DNA from: Bacillota bacterium
Lineage (GTDB): Bacteria > Bacillota > UBA4882 > UBA8346
NCBI GenBank assembly: GCA_029776205.1
Contig: JAKOTQ010000057.1
Span: 1 to 64,000 of the forward strand
DNA length: 64,000 bases
Direction of reading: 5' to 3'
Under the pieces are notes generated by a model, which saw only the letters and a program-made list of their open reading frames with translations, searched no databases and was not told where the DNA came from. Position 1 is the first letter of the stretch; each line of letters starts with the position of its first letter. Positions 53,965-63,247 of this stretch are shown in pieces. The position numbers and the translations under genes were made by a program.

Positions 53965-55176
53965 ATGTATGCTGTTCAACAAATTGCGCCGCAGATCTAT
54001 TGGGTAGGCGGCAATGACCGTCGGTTGGAACGCTTTGAGAACATGTTCCCACTGCCAAACGGGGTTGCATATAATTCCTATCTGATTATGGATGATAAGA
54101 CAGTGCTGCTGGATACCGTGGATTCGTCGATCAGCGCTTTATTCCTGGAAAATGTGGCTCATGTTCTCAACGGGCGGCCGTTGGATTTTCTGGTGGTCAA
54201 TCATATGGAACCGGATCATTGCGCCAATATCGAGCAATTGGTGCGGCGTTATCCGGAGGTCAAAATCGTCGGAAATCAAAAAACGTTTCAGTTTATCGAG
54301 CAATTTTATCAAATGCGGCTTCAACAGAATTTCCATTTGGTCCAGGAAGGAGACGAACTTCCGCTGGGCCGCCATACCCTTACGTTTTTTACAGCACCGA
54401 TGGTACATTGGCCGGAAGTTATGTTCACCTATGAAAAGACGGAACGGATTTTATTCTCGGCGGATGCATTCGGATCTTTCGGGGCTCTCAACGGGAATTT
54501 GTTTAATGACCAGACGGATTTTGAAGGGTTTTATTTAGATGAAGCCCGGCGTTATTATACTAATATTGTCGGTAAATACGGAGCACAGGTTCAAGCAGCG
54601 TTTAAGAAATTAGCCGAGACTGAGATCCGTATGATTTGCCCGCTGCACGGGCCCGTATGGCGTTCTAATTTATCCTATATTTTGGACAAGTATCAACACT
54701 GGAGCCAATATCTCCCGGAAAAGAACGGGGTAGTGCTGGCTTATGCGTCCATGTACGGTAATACGGAAAATGTGGTCAACGTATTGGCATCCAAGCTTTC
54801 CGAGCGGGGCGTAACCGACATGCGGATATACGATGTATCGAAAACCCATCCATCGTATATCATCGCGGATGCCTGGAAATACAGCCATCTGGTGTTGGCT
54901 GCCCCCACATACAATATGGGATTGTATTATGCCATGGATTCCTTGATCCGGGAGATGGCAGCCTTACAGTTACAAAAACGCAAAGTGGCGTTGATCGCCA
55001 ATTATACCTGGGCGCCTTCGGTTGCCGTCAAAGCGATGCAGACTCTGATTGGACAGATGAAAGAGATGGAGTTCATCGGAACGCCGTTTGAGATTAAATC
55101 AGCAATGAAACCCGAACAAGAAGCGGAATTGGATAAATTGGCCGATGCAATTTGTGCTTCAGGGGCCATTGAATGA
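53965..55176 (+). CDS. fprA: flavodiiron protein (A-type flavoprotein, O2/NO reductase)
   Basis: The 403-residue protein has a metallo-beta-lactamase-like diiron domain (His80, Glu82, Asp84, His85 in VVNHMEPDHCANIEQL, later HWPEVMFTYE and ADAFGSFG) and a C-terminal flavodoxin domain (about 252-400, VLAYASMYGNTENVV, LAAPTYNMG). Such enzymes reduce O2 to water or NO to N2O and protect anaerobes. The start at ATG 53965 leaves six bases after AAGGAGGA, while ATG 53959 would touch it. Placement after an oxygen-sensitive oxidoreductase supports a protective role. Confidence 0.95.
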   Translation: MYAVQQIAPQIYWVGGNDRRLERFENMFPLPNGVAYNSYLIMDDKTVLLDTVDSSISALFLENVAHVLNGRPLDFLVVNHMEPDHCANIEQLVRRYPEVKIVGNQKTFQFIEQFYQMRLQQNFHLVQEGDELPLGRHTLTFFTAPMVHWPEVMFTYEKTERILFSADAFGSFGALNGNLFNDQTDFEGFYLDEARRYYTNIVGKYGAQVQAAFKKLAETEIRMICPLHGPVWRSNLSYILDKYQHWSQYLPEKNGVVLAYASMYGNTENVVNVLASKLSERGVTDMRIYDVSKTHPSYIIADAWKYSHLVLAAPTYNMGLYYAMDSLIREMAALQLQKRKVALIANYTWAPSVAVKAMQTLIGQMKEMEFIGTPFEIKSAMKPEQEAELDKLADAICASGAIE

Positions 55177-55178
55177 GA

Positions 55179-55208
55179 AGAGGGATTCCTCAAGAAGGAA
55201 TCCCTTAA
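55179..55208 (+). terminator. rho-independent terminator after fprA
   Basis: AGGGATTCC (55181-55189) pairs with GGAATCCCT (55197-55205) and runs into TAAAA; the T tract is weak. Confidence 0.6.
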
Positions 55209-55376
55209 AAACTTTTATGAATAACCCTAATTGTAGGAGGAATTTAGCCATTGGCAAGGAATTAATTAGTCAATAAATGTATAATAATTGTCAATTAGCA
55301 ATATTTTTATAATAATATTGTTAAATTCGGCAATTATTAGCATGAATTTCATGGCATCCGTAGGAGGTATTGATTG

Positions 55377-56306
55377 ATGAAACATTTAAGATGTTTAATT
55401 GCCAAGATCTTGCTGGGAGTTTTGCTCTTGGCTGTGGCCTTGGCCGGCGTATGGGCGGCTGCTGACGGATCCGCTATCCGTGTATATTTAGCCGGTGACT
55501 CTACAGTCAAGTCTTACGGCCCAAGCCGCGGCGAAGGTGGTTGGGGTGAGTTTCTCCAATATTATTTCGACAGTAGTAAAGTAATGATCGTAAATAAGTC
55601 GGAAGGGGGCCGCAGTTCCCGCTCGTTTATTAACGAAGGTCGGTTGAAAAATATCATGGATGAAATCCGCCCCGGTGATTATCTGTTTATTCAGTTTGGC
55701 CACAATGATTGTGCCTATGATCCGGCCAATCGTCTGGAACGTTATACGCCGGTAGGTATTCCCGATGCCAACGGTATTTATCCGGTGACGCCCGGAACGC
55801 TGGTGGAGACTCCGGCCGAATTGATCAAGTCCAAACCGTTGCACGGGAAGACCTATTATGCCCACGACAGCGGTGGTACGTTCAAATGGTTCTTAAAACA
55901 ATATATCGATGCGGCCCGGTCCAAAGGGGCTGTCCCGGTTTTGGTCACCCCGGTTTCCAGGATGTATTTCAGCGGAACGGTCATCAGAGATCATCATGAT
56001 GACAATACCAGCCGCGGTAATGCATATGTTATTGCCGTCCAACAGTTGGCAACCGTGGAGAATGTCCTTTGCATCGATATGTTTGGGGTTACCAAGGCGA
56101 TGTATGAACGGATGGGAGAAGCGGAGGCTTCTAAGCTGCATTTTATGAAGAATAACGGCTCACTGGATAAAACCCATTACAATAAATACGGCGGATTTTA
56201 TGTCGGCGGGTTGATGGCTGAGGAAATTAAGAAAGCTAATATCAGCATTTCTCCGTATGTTCTCGAAAAGCCTTCCCAAACGGTTTCACCGGAATCCGGG
56301 AAATAA
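55377..56306 (+). CDS. exported SGNH esterase (rhamnogalacturonan acetylesterase-like)
   Basis: The 309-residue product starts at ATG 55377, eight bases after TAGGAGGT; TTG 55374 is less likely. A signal peptide (about residues 1-30, ending GVWAAADG) leads into an SGNH hydrolase of the rhamnogalacturonan acetylesterase group: block I LAGDSTVKSYGP (nucleophile Ser), GGRSSRSFINEGR, block III FGHNDC and the C-terminal Asp/His dyad DKTHYNKYGG. It removes acetyl groups from pectic backbones outside the cytoplasm. It fits the pectin/xylan degradation theme and has its own terminator. Confidence 0.93.
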   Translation: MKHLRCLIAKILLGVLLLAVALAGVWAAADGSAIRVYLAGDSTVKSYGPSRGEGGWGEFLQYYFDSSKVMIVNKSEGGRSSRSFINEGRLKNIMDEIRPGDYLFIQFGHNDCAYDPANRLERYTPVGIPDANGIYPVTPGTLVETPAELIKSKPLHGKTYYAHDSGGTFKWFLKQYIDAARSKGAVPVLVTPVSRMYFSGTVIRDHHDDNTSRGNAYVIAVQQLATVENVLCIDMFGVTKAMYERMGEAEASKLHFMKNNGSLDKTHYNKYGGFYVGGLMAEEIKKANISISPYVLEKPSQTVSPESGK

Positions 56307-56328
56307 GGATTTAAGCCAGCCATTGGTT

Positions 56329-56360
56329 AAGGGGTTTCCTATCAAGGGAACCCCTTTTTC
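56329..56360 (+). terminator. rho-independent terminator after the esterase gene
   Basis: AAGGGGTTTCC and GGGAACCCCTT pair (one bulge) and are followed by TTTC. Confidence 0.75.
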
Positions 56361-56460
56361 ATGTTTGAAAAGGAAAGTTTGGAGGAATGTCGAACCATCG
56401 GATGGATTGATATTTAGGAAGGCAGCCCAACTACCGATTATTTAAACGGGGAGAATGGTG

Positions 56461-57288
56461 ATGCATTGTCGATGGTTTATCGTTTTAATTCTCATTGGGA
56501 TGATGCTCGGCCTTTGGGGTGAACCGGCATCGGCTGCCGACCTGCCCGGCGCATCTTTGGCGGGACTCGTGGAAGAGTATTGGAATGATACCTGTTATAT
56601 TTTGAGTGCTCCGGCCAGATGGGAAGGGCGGGACTGGCTGGGTGCGGGTTTGGTATTGAGTACCGCCCTGGCGTTATATGAATCGGATGAAGACATTCAA
56701 CGCCATTTCCGGAACCATCGGAATTCGACCATGGACAATGTGTCCGATTTTGCTGAGAACTTCGGGGATGTCACTATGGTCTTGCCTGCACTGGCTTTGG
56801 CATACGGTTACGGGAAATATAGCGGCAATTCCGAACTTCAGACCGCCTCGCTGCTCAGCATCGAAAGTGTGGTTATCAGCAGCGGCTTTACCGTCGGTTT
56901 AAAAATGTTTACCCACCGTTCGCGGCCATATACCGGTGAAGGTCATGACAGATGGGACGGGATAAGCGGTTCGTTTTCCGATAAAAAACTGTCATTCCCT
57001 TCAGCTCATTCGGCAGCTGCTTTCGCTACGGCGACTGTCTTTGCTACGGTTTATAAGGATCGGCCCTGGGTACCTTATGTTGTGTACGGTTTGGCATCGA
57101 TGACGGCATTATCGCGGATTTATGATGATAAGCATTGGGCTTCTGATGTTTTTGTGGGGTCGGTCATCGGTTGGTATTCGGCTAAACAGGTCCTGGCCCG
57201 ACGACCTCAGTCGGAAAATAACCGGATAACGTGGATGCCTACCGTCGTTCCTGACGGAGTGGGGGTAATGTTTCGGTATCACTTTTAA
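56461..57288 (+). CDS. exported PAP2 family phosphatase
   Basis: The product (275 residues from ATG 56461; ATG 56455 lies too close to GGGGAGA) has a signal peptide ending near PASAAD, so it acts outside the cytoplasm. The three PAP2 motifs are present: KMFTHRSRP, FPSAHSAAAFA, and SRIYDDKHWASDV. Class A acid phosphatases and lipid phosphatases (for example undecaprenyl pyrophosphate phosphatases) share them. The C-terminus ends GVMFRYHF, again a terminal Phe after alternating residues, which might reflect an outer-membrane association. Substrate unknown. Confidence 0.9.
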   Translation: MHCRWFIVLILIGMMLGLWGEPASAADLPGASLAGLVEEYWNDTCYILSAPARWEGRDWLGAGLVLSTALALYESDEDIQRHFRNHRNSTMDNVSDFAENFGDVTMVLPALALAYGYGKYSGNSELQTASLLSIESVVISSGFTVGLKMFTHRSRPYTGEGHDRWDGISGSFSDKKLSFPSAHSAAAFATATVFATVYKDRPWVPYVVYGLASMTALSRIYDDKHWASDVFVGSVIGWYSAKQVLARRPQSENNRITWMPTVVPDGVGVMFRYHF

Positions 57289-57423
57289 TATTGGCGGGAT
57301 TTGTGATTTACGGCCGACAGGAATACCAACAAACAAGAAATTTATGGTTTTAAAAGAAGGTATTGGCAATACAAAAGCCGAAATATAATATTCGGTGAAT
57401 AAGATTTCTGAGGGGATGGCAGA

Positions 57424-57777
57424 TTGAAACGGTATTTGTTGTTGATTACAGTCTTGTTGTTGGTGGGGGTTTGCACTCCGGTGTTGGCGGGAAGCTTGGA
57501 TTTTACTTTGGAGAACCAGACCGGGATGGATTTTTTCGAAATCTATCTCTCGCCATATACTTCAGATGATTGGGAAGAGGAAATCCTTCAAGGCGATATC
57601 TTTTTGGACGGCGAATCCATCGATATCGTCTTCGAGGAACGGCCGGAAACGTATTGGGATTTGATGGTTACCGATGCTGACGGTAATACCTATATCTGGC
57701 GGAAATTTAACCTTAAAGAGATTAGCCGGATTACCCTATATTATGACGGAAAAGAAGTATGGGCGGAATATGAATAA
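57424..57777 (+). CDS. small exported protein of unknown function
   Basis: The 117-residue protein starts at TTG 57424, seven bases after GAGGGG. It has a signal peptide (about residues 1-22, ending PVLAGS) and a compact acidic, aromatic beta-rich domain with LENQTGMDFFEIYLSPY, SDDWEEEIL and DLMVTDADGNTYIW. Proteins with this pattern are widespread and sometimes mislabelled argininosuccinate lyase in databases; I recognise the pattern but not a function. It stands next to other exported proteins. Confidence 0.75.
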   Translation: MKRYLLLITVLLLVGVCTPVLAGSLDFTLENQTGMDFFEIYLSPYTSDDWEEEILQGDIFLDGESIDIVFEERPETYWDLMVTDADGNTYIWRKFNLKEISRITLYYDGKEVWAEYE

Positions 57778-58005
57778 TTCCGTCCGATGCCCGAATAATA
57801 ACGATAGGCAAGATTATTCGTAGGCAAATCAAGGTGGAAATTTAATCGTTACTGAGTGGTAATTCGAAATGATATGTTACGCTTATGTAAAGCTGTAAAA
57901 AAGTTAAATAAATAATTAACCTGCATTTTCTTGTTATTTAATCCGTTTAAGATTACAATTGTTGCTTGTACAGGATTAAATATACAAATATGGAGGTTAA
58001 TTGGA

Positions 58006-58728
58006 ATGAAAAAATGGATTGTTGCATTACTTGTTGCCACTCTGTCGCTTCTGGCGATCACGGCATTCGCTGCTGAGAATGTGGTCGAGGTGATTCCGGA
58101 TGGGTGGGATAGCCCTGTAAAAGATGTTCTTAGCAGTAATGGAATTGTATTAGAAAGCGTCAGCATCAAAGAGAAGACGTCTTATACTTTTTATGTATGG
58201 ATTCCTAAAGGTTTATCATTAGAAAACGAAGCTTATTTTACAAAATTGGTCCAAGATGTTGCCAGTGCCCATAAATTCCAAAGTTTTCGGATGGAAGACA
58301 CCAGTAACGAGATTTTTATTGACGTCGATTGCAAAGCAGGTAAAATCAATAGCGTCGTGTATAATAACAACAAGAATTATTTCGCCGACCTGAAAGCGTT
58401 AAAAGAGAAAGAAAAACAGTTTGCTGCAGCGATAATGAAAGCTGTGCCCGAATTAAACGAGTTGGCAAAAGAAGTAGAGAGACGTCAGGCCAAATTGGTC
58501 ATTCGGATGGAACGGGAACCTCTGGCTGACGGTGCCGACAAATACGAGAAAGATTTCTACCTGATGGTTATCGCTCAAGATAAAGACGGTGTTGAATTTT
58601 ATATTGATGAATGCCTGATCAGTAAGGACGGCAAGACCATCGTTTGGTATGATGCAAGCAGCGACAAATATGTGACGGCTGCCGAATGGAATGAAAAGAT
58701 GAAGGCTAAGCCGTGGACGTTGGAATAG
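58006..58728 (+). CDS. exported protein of unknown function
   Basis: The 240-residue product starts at ATG 58006 after TGGAGGTT; the frame is open further upstream but lacks signals. A signal peptide (about residues 1-22, ending AFAAEN) precedes a mixed alpha/beta region with lysine- and glutamate-rich helices (KALKEKEKQFAAAIMKAV, LAKEVERRQAKL) and a C-terminal DGKTIVWYDASSDKYV. No known motif is visible. It is followed by a strong terminator, so it forms its own unit. Confidence 0.75.
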   Translation: MKKWIVALLVATLSLLAITAFAAENVVEVIPDGWDSPVKDVLSSNGIVLESVSIKEKTSYTFYVWIPKGLSLENEAYFTKLVQDVASAHKFQSFRMEDTSNEIFIDVDCKAGKINSVVYNNNKNYFADLKALKEKEKQFAAAIMKAVPELNELAKEVERRQAKLVIRMEREPLADGADKYEKDFYLMVIAQDKDGVEFYIDECLISKDGKTIVWYDASSDKYVTAAEWNEKMKAKPWTLE

Positions 58729-58743
58729 TCTTTCCGAAGGTTC

Positions 58744-58777
58744 AACCCGCCGGTGTTTTCCTGACCGGCGGGTTTTA
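58744..58777 (+). terminator. rho-independent terminator
   Basis: AACCCGCCGGT and ACCGGCGGGTT form a perfect 11-bp stem around a 9-base loop, followed by TTT. Confidence 0.82.
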
Positions 58778-58906
58778 GCTTTGTTACGGGACTCTGCGGG
58801 AAGGACGAGTTCATGTTAAATTTTTAAGTGGAAAGGAATTGGGAGAGGAATGGAGAAATTATCTTAATTATAAGTGAATACAGTTCATAGGATATAGGGA
58901 ACGCCT

Positions 58907-59791
58907 ATGCGAATTAAAGAGTTATTTTGCAAACGGAGGCCGGTTTTTTCGTTTGAAATTTTCCCGCCAAAACCGGATTATCCCATAGAAACCGTTTATG
59001 AAACCGTTGAGCGGTTGCATGGATTCCGGCCCGATTTTATCAGCGTTACATATGGGGCGGGAGGCTCTAATCGGGGGCGGACGGTCCGGATTGCGGAGCA
59101 TATCAAGAAGACGTACCGGATTGAAACCATGGCGCATTTAACGTGTGTGGGGCATTCGCCTGCCGAGTTGGATCAGATTATTGGCCAGTTGAAGGAAGCC
59201 GGTATCGAAAATGTGTTGGCTTTACGGGGCGACCCTCCGCGCGACCGGCCCGATTTTGAATTTAAATCCGATCGGTATCGTTATGCCGGCCAATTGGTTC
59301 AACATCTCCGGAGATATGATCATTTTTGTATCGGCGCCGCTGCGTACCCGGAAGGGCATCCGGAGTGCGAAACGTGGGAAGAGGATTGGTTACACCTCCG
59401 GGATAAAGTCAATGCCGGAGTTGATTTTTTAGTAACCCAGTTGTTCTTCGACAACCGTATTTTTTATCATTTTAAAGAAAATCTGTTGCGTTTGGGCGTC
59501 AATATTCCGGTATCCGCAGGGATAATGCCTGTTTTAAACGTAAATCATATCAAAAGGATGGTATATTTGTCGGGAGCTTCCATCCCTGCGAAGTTATTGC
59601 TGTTGTTTGATAAATATGAAGATAAGCCCGAAGATTTTGAAAAGGCCGGTTTGGAATATGCCATCAACCAAATTAACGCGTTGATCCGAAACGGCGTGGA
59701 AGGGATTCATTTATATACCATGAACAAGGCGGAACAAACCCGGGTGATTATGGAAAACGTGGATTGGTCTGCTTCGCCGGAGGAAGAGTAG
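58907..59791 (+). CDS. metF: methylenetetrahydrofolate reductase
   Basis: The 294-residue FAD enzyme reduces 5,10-methylene-THF to 5-methyl-THF for methionine synthesis or acetogenic-type one-carbon metabolism. The MetF barrel motifs are clear: FSFEIFPPKP, FISVTYGAGGSNRGRT, HLTCVGHS, NVLALRGDPP, VNAGVDFLVTQLFFDN and SAGIMPVLNVNHI. No SAM riboswitch is visible upstream. The stop (TAG) is two bases before the rpiA start, so the two genes are co-transcribed. Confidence 0.96.
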   Translation: MRIKELFCKRRPVFSFEIFPPKPDYPIETVYETVERLHGFRPDFISVTYGAGGSNRGRTVRIAEHIKKTYRIETMAHLTCVGHSPAELDQIIGQLKEAGIENVLALRGDPPRDRPDFEFKSDRYRYAGQLVQHLRRYDHFCIGAAAYPEGHPECETWEEDWLHLRDKVNAGVDFLVTQLFFDNRIFYHFKENLLRLGVNIPVSAGIMPVLNVNHIKRMVYLSGASIPAKLLLLFDKYEDKPEDFEKAGLEYAINQINALIRNGVEGIHLYTMNKAEQTRVIMENVDWSASPEEE

Positions 59792-59793
59792 CG

Positions 59794-60498
59794 ATGAAAA
59801 ACAGTGATACCAATAAGGAGCTGAAAATGCTGGTCGGCCGGGCGGCTGCGGCTCTGATTCAGGACGGCATGGTGTGCGGTTTGGGAACCGGATCGACGGC
59901 AGCCTGTATGATTGAAGAACTGGGTCGCAGAGTCCGTGAGGAACGGTTGCAAATCGTCGGCGTACCGACCTCGTTCCAGTCCAGAATTTTATGCCGGAAA
60001 TACGGCATTCCCACCCGGGATATTCAGGATTGTGCCGAATTGGATTTGGCCATTGACGGAGCGGATGAAGTGGACCCGCAGCTAAATCTGATAAAAGGCG
60101 GGGGAGCTGCCCATACTCGGGAAAAGATCGTCGCGGCGATGGCCAAAGAATTTATCGTGATTGTGGACCAATCAAAGCTGGTCAGCCGGTTGAATCAAAG
60201 TTTTCCTATACCGGTCGAAGTGGTGCCGGAGGCGCTCCGTTTTGTTCAAGACGTGATTGGCCGTTTGGGAGGAGAATGTCAGCTCAGAATGGGTTTGCGT
60301 AAAGATGGCCCGGTTATCACCGATAACGGCCAATTTGTGCTGGATGTTCAATTCCCGCCAACCGCTGATCTGCGGGAAATTGACCGGGTATTGCATCATA
60401 CCCCGGGAGTGGTCGAGACCGGTCTGTTCTTTGATCTGGCCCGGAAGGTCTTGGTAGGCTATGCGGCTTCCTTTGAAGTGAAGACGTTGGTGAAATAA
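59794..60498 (+). CDS. rpiA: ribose-5-phosphate isomerase A
   Basis: The 234-residue enzyme interconverts ribose-5-phosphate and ribulose-5-phosphate. Motifs include GLGTGSTAACMIEELG, VPTSFQSRIL, LAIDGADEVDPQLNLIKGGGAAHTREKIVA region and the C-terminal PGVVETGLFFDLA. ATG 59794 follows GGAGGAAG; the frame opens 30 bases earlier inside metF but that start has no ribosome site. Pentose handling fits the arabinose/xylose-releasing GH43 enzymes of the window. Confidence 0.95.
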   Translation: MKNSDTNKELKMLVGRAAAALIQDGMVCGLGTGSTAACMIEELGRRVREERLQIVGVPTSFQSRILCRKYGIPTRDIQDCAELDLAIDGADEVDPQLNLIKGGGAAHTREKIVAAMAKEFIVIVDQSKLVSRLNQSFPIPVEVVPEALRFVQDVIGRLGGECQLRMGLRKDGPVITDNGQFVLDVQFPPTADLREIDRVLHHTPGVVETGLFFDLARKVLVGYAASFEVKTLVK

Positions 60499-60549
60499 AG
60501 GTATGATTATCAAAAGATTGATTGATAATGATAAGATCGAGGTGTCTTT

Positions 60550-63015
60550 ATGGCTGAATTGACAGACGGTAAAATCGTGCCGGTAGTTTTAGAAGAAGAG
60601 ATGAAAAAATCCTTCCTCGATTATGCGATGAGCGTCATCGTTGACCGGGCGCTTCCCGACGTGCGGGACGGATTGAAACCGGTGCACCGACGCATTTTAT
60701 ATGGAATGTATGAGTCGGGGGCTACGCCGGACAAACCCTATCGCAAATCCGCCCGTATCGTCGGTGATGTTATGGGCCGGTACCATCCGCACGGCGACGC
60801 GGCCATCTATGATGCGATGGTACGGATGGCTCAGGACTTTTCTTATCGTATGATGCTGGTGGACGGTCATGGCAATTTCGGTTCAGTGGATGGGGATTCG
60901 GCTGCGGCCATGCGGTATACCGAGTCCCGGATGTCCAAGATTGCCATGGAAATGCTGGCGGATATCGATAAAAAGACGGTGGATTTTCGTCCCAACTTTG
61001 ATGAAAGTTTGGAAGAACCGGTGGTTTTGCCGTCCCGTTTTCCGAATCTTTTGGTCAACGGTGCATCGGGGATTGCCGTGGGCATGGCCACCAATATCCC
61101 GCCGCATAATCTGGGAGAGGTTATCGACGGCGCGGTATTGTTAATTGATAACCCTGATGCGGATGATAAGGAATTAATGCGCGTGGTGAAAGGGCCCGAT
61201 TTCCCCACCGGTGGGATTATCCTGGGGCGGGAGGGGATCCGTAACGCCTATACCACCGGCCGGGGTTCGATAAAAGTCCGAGCGAAGGCGGAGATTGAGG
61301 AGATGCCCGGCGGAAAAAGCCGGATTGTGGTAAAAGAGATTCCTTATCAAGTGAATAAAGCCCGTTTGGTGGAGCAAATCGCGGATCTGGTCCGGAATAA
61401 AGTCATCGACGGGATCACCGATCTCCGGGACGAATCAGACCGGACCGGAATGCGGATCGTGATTGAGCTGCGCCGGGATGTGAATCCCAATATTCTGCTG
61501 AACCAATTGTATAAACATACGATGATGCAGCAGAATTTTGGCGTGATTATGCTGGTGTTGGTGGACAATCAGCCGAAAGTGCTGTCTCTCCGTGAAATTC
61601 TCAAGCATTATCTGGACCATCAGCGGGATGTTTTAACCCGGCGGACCCAATTTGATCTGGAGAAAGCGGAAGCCCGGGCCCATATTCTTGAAGGCTTGAG
61701 AATTGCGTTAGATCATATTGACGCCGTGATCCAATTAATCCGCAATTCGCGGACGGTTGACATTGCCCGGGAAGGGTTAATGTCTAAGTTCGGGCTCAGC
61801 GAAAAGCAAGCCCAGGCCATTTTGGATATGCGGCTGCAACGTCTGACCGGTTTGGAACGGGACAAGATCGAAGAAGAATATGCCACCTTATTAAAAGAGA
61901 TTGCATATTACAAAGACTTATTGTCAGACGTACACAAGATAATGATGGTTGTGAAAGAAGAATTGCTGGCCATCAAGGAAAAGTATAATGATCCGCGCCG
62001 GACGCAGATTACAGCCAATGATGGAGATTTTGCGGATGAGGACTTGATTGCGGATGAAGATATTGTGGTGACCATCACCCATATGGGTTACATTAAACGA
62101 ATGCCGGTATCCACCTACCGTAATCAACGCCGGGGTGGCCGCGGCATCATGGGGATTACCACCAAAGAAGAGGACTTCGTGGAGCACCTGTTCGTCAGTT
62201 CCACCCATGAGAATATCTTGTTCTTTACCAACCGTGGCCGGGTTTATCAGTTGAAAGGCTATGAGATTCCGGAAGCTGGTCGGCAGGCCCGGGGGACGGC
62301 CATCATCAACCTAATTCAGGTGGAGTCGGGCGAGCGGGTGAATGCGGTCATTCCCATTAAAGAGTTTAAAGAAGAATGTAATCTGTTGATGGGGACCAAA
62401 AATGGTGTCGTTAAAAAGACGGCTTTAAATGAATTTGCTTCCATCCGTAAAGGCGGCCTCATTGCCATTAATCTGGACGAAAATGACGAATTAATCGATG
62501 TCAGCCTGACCGACGGGAAGCAGGAAGTGGTCATGGTTACCCGGCTGGGGCAAGCCATCCGTTTCCCTGAAACCGATGTCCGGCTGATGGGCCGTACCGC
62601 CCGTGGCGTACGCGGCATTACCTTGGATGAAGGGGACCAGGTTGTAGGGATGGAAATCGTTCGGGAATCCGCCGATTTATTGGTCATTTCCGAACAAGGC
62701 TTTGGGAAACGGACCGCACTTTCCGAATATCGGGTTCAGTCCCGCGGAGGTAAGGGCATTAAAACTATGAAACTGCGGGAGCGGAACGGGGTGATCGTGG
62801 GAGCAAAGGTGGTTTCCGAGAATGACGAATTGATGGTTATTACTGCGGAAGGCCTGATCTTGCGTACCAGTGTCCAGGATATTTCCAAGACCGGCCGGGA
62901 TACCCAAGGGGTACGGATTATTCGGCTGGAGGAAAATGATCGGGTGGTGACGCTGGCCCGGGTTGTCGCGACGGATGATAAAGATGAAGAGGACGGTTCC
63001 GAAACGGACGAATAA
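60550..63015 (+). CDS. gyrA: DNA gyrase subunit A
   Basis: The 821-residue topoisomerase subunit has the winged-helix/tower domain with active-site Tyr123 (AMRYTESRM), the coiled-coil, and six C-terminal beta-pinwheel blades including the GyrA box QRRGGRG ([13 protein letters not shown]). The quinolone-determining loop reads [10 protein letters not shown], with Ala84 where Escherichia coli has Ser83, as in some naturally less quinolone-sensitive lineages. An acidic tail ([13 protein letters not shown]) ends the protein. gyrB is not in the window. A terminator follows at 63014. Confidence 0.97.
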   Translation: MAELTDGKIVPVVLEEEMKKSFLDYAMSVIVDRALPDVRDGLKPVHRRILYGMYESGATPDKPYRKSARIVGDVMGRYHPHGDAAIYDAMVRMAQDFSYRMMLVDGHGNFGSVDGDSAAAMRYTESRMSKIAMEMLADIDKKTVDFRPNFDESLEEPVVLPSRFPNLLVNGASGIAVGMATNIPPHNLGEVIDGAVLLIDNPDADDKELMRVVKGPDFPTGGIILGREGIRNAYTTGRGSIKVRAKAEIEEMPGGKSRIVVKEIPYQVNKARLVEQIADLVRNKVIDGITDLRDESDRTGMRIVIELRRDVNPNILLNQLYKHTMMQQNFGVIMLVLVDNQPKVLSLREILKHYLDHQRDVLTRRTQFDLEKAEARAHILEGLRIALDHIDAVIQLIRNSRTVDIAREGLMSKFGLSEKQAQAILDMRLQRLTGLERDKIEEEYATLLKEIAYYKDLLSDVHKIMMVVKEELLAIKEKYNDPRRTQITANDGDFADEDLIADEDIVVTITHMGYIKRMPVSTYRNQRRGGRGIMGITTKEEDFVEHLFVSSTHENILFFTNRGRVYQLKGYEIPEAGRQARGTAIINLIQVESGERVNAVIPIKEFKEECNLLMGTKNGVVKKTALNEFASIRKGGLIAINLDENDELIDVSLTDGKQEVVMVTRLGQAIRFPETDVRLMGRTARGVRGITLDEGDQVVGMEIVRESADLLVISEQGFGKRTALSEYRVQSRGGKGIKTMKLRERNGVIVGAKVVSENDELMVITAEGLILRTSVQDISKTGRDTQGVRIIRLEENDRVVTLARVVATDDKDEEDGSETDE

Positions 63016-63038
63016 AGCGCCTAGTGGCGCTTTTTTTT
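63014..63038 (+). terminator. rho-independent terminator after gyrA
   Basis: AAAGCGCC pairs with GGCGCTTT around TAGT at the gyrA stop and continues into a T tract. Confidence 0.85.
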
Positions 63039-63247
63039 ACAGGGATAAATTACAGGCAAGCATCTGTCGAAGGTGGGAATATGAAACGGTTTGACCAGGG
63101 AAAGCTATGACCCTGACGGAACGAAGGAGTTCATTTAATGTTAACTTTGGCGGGGCTCTGAGAGGGGTTGCAGCTATTGCGTCAAGGGGTTAATTATTGT
63201 AAAATAAATTAAATTAAAAATTGGATGTTATTGCGGAGGTTGGTCAG

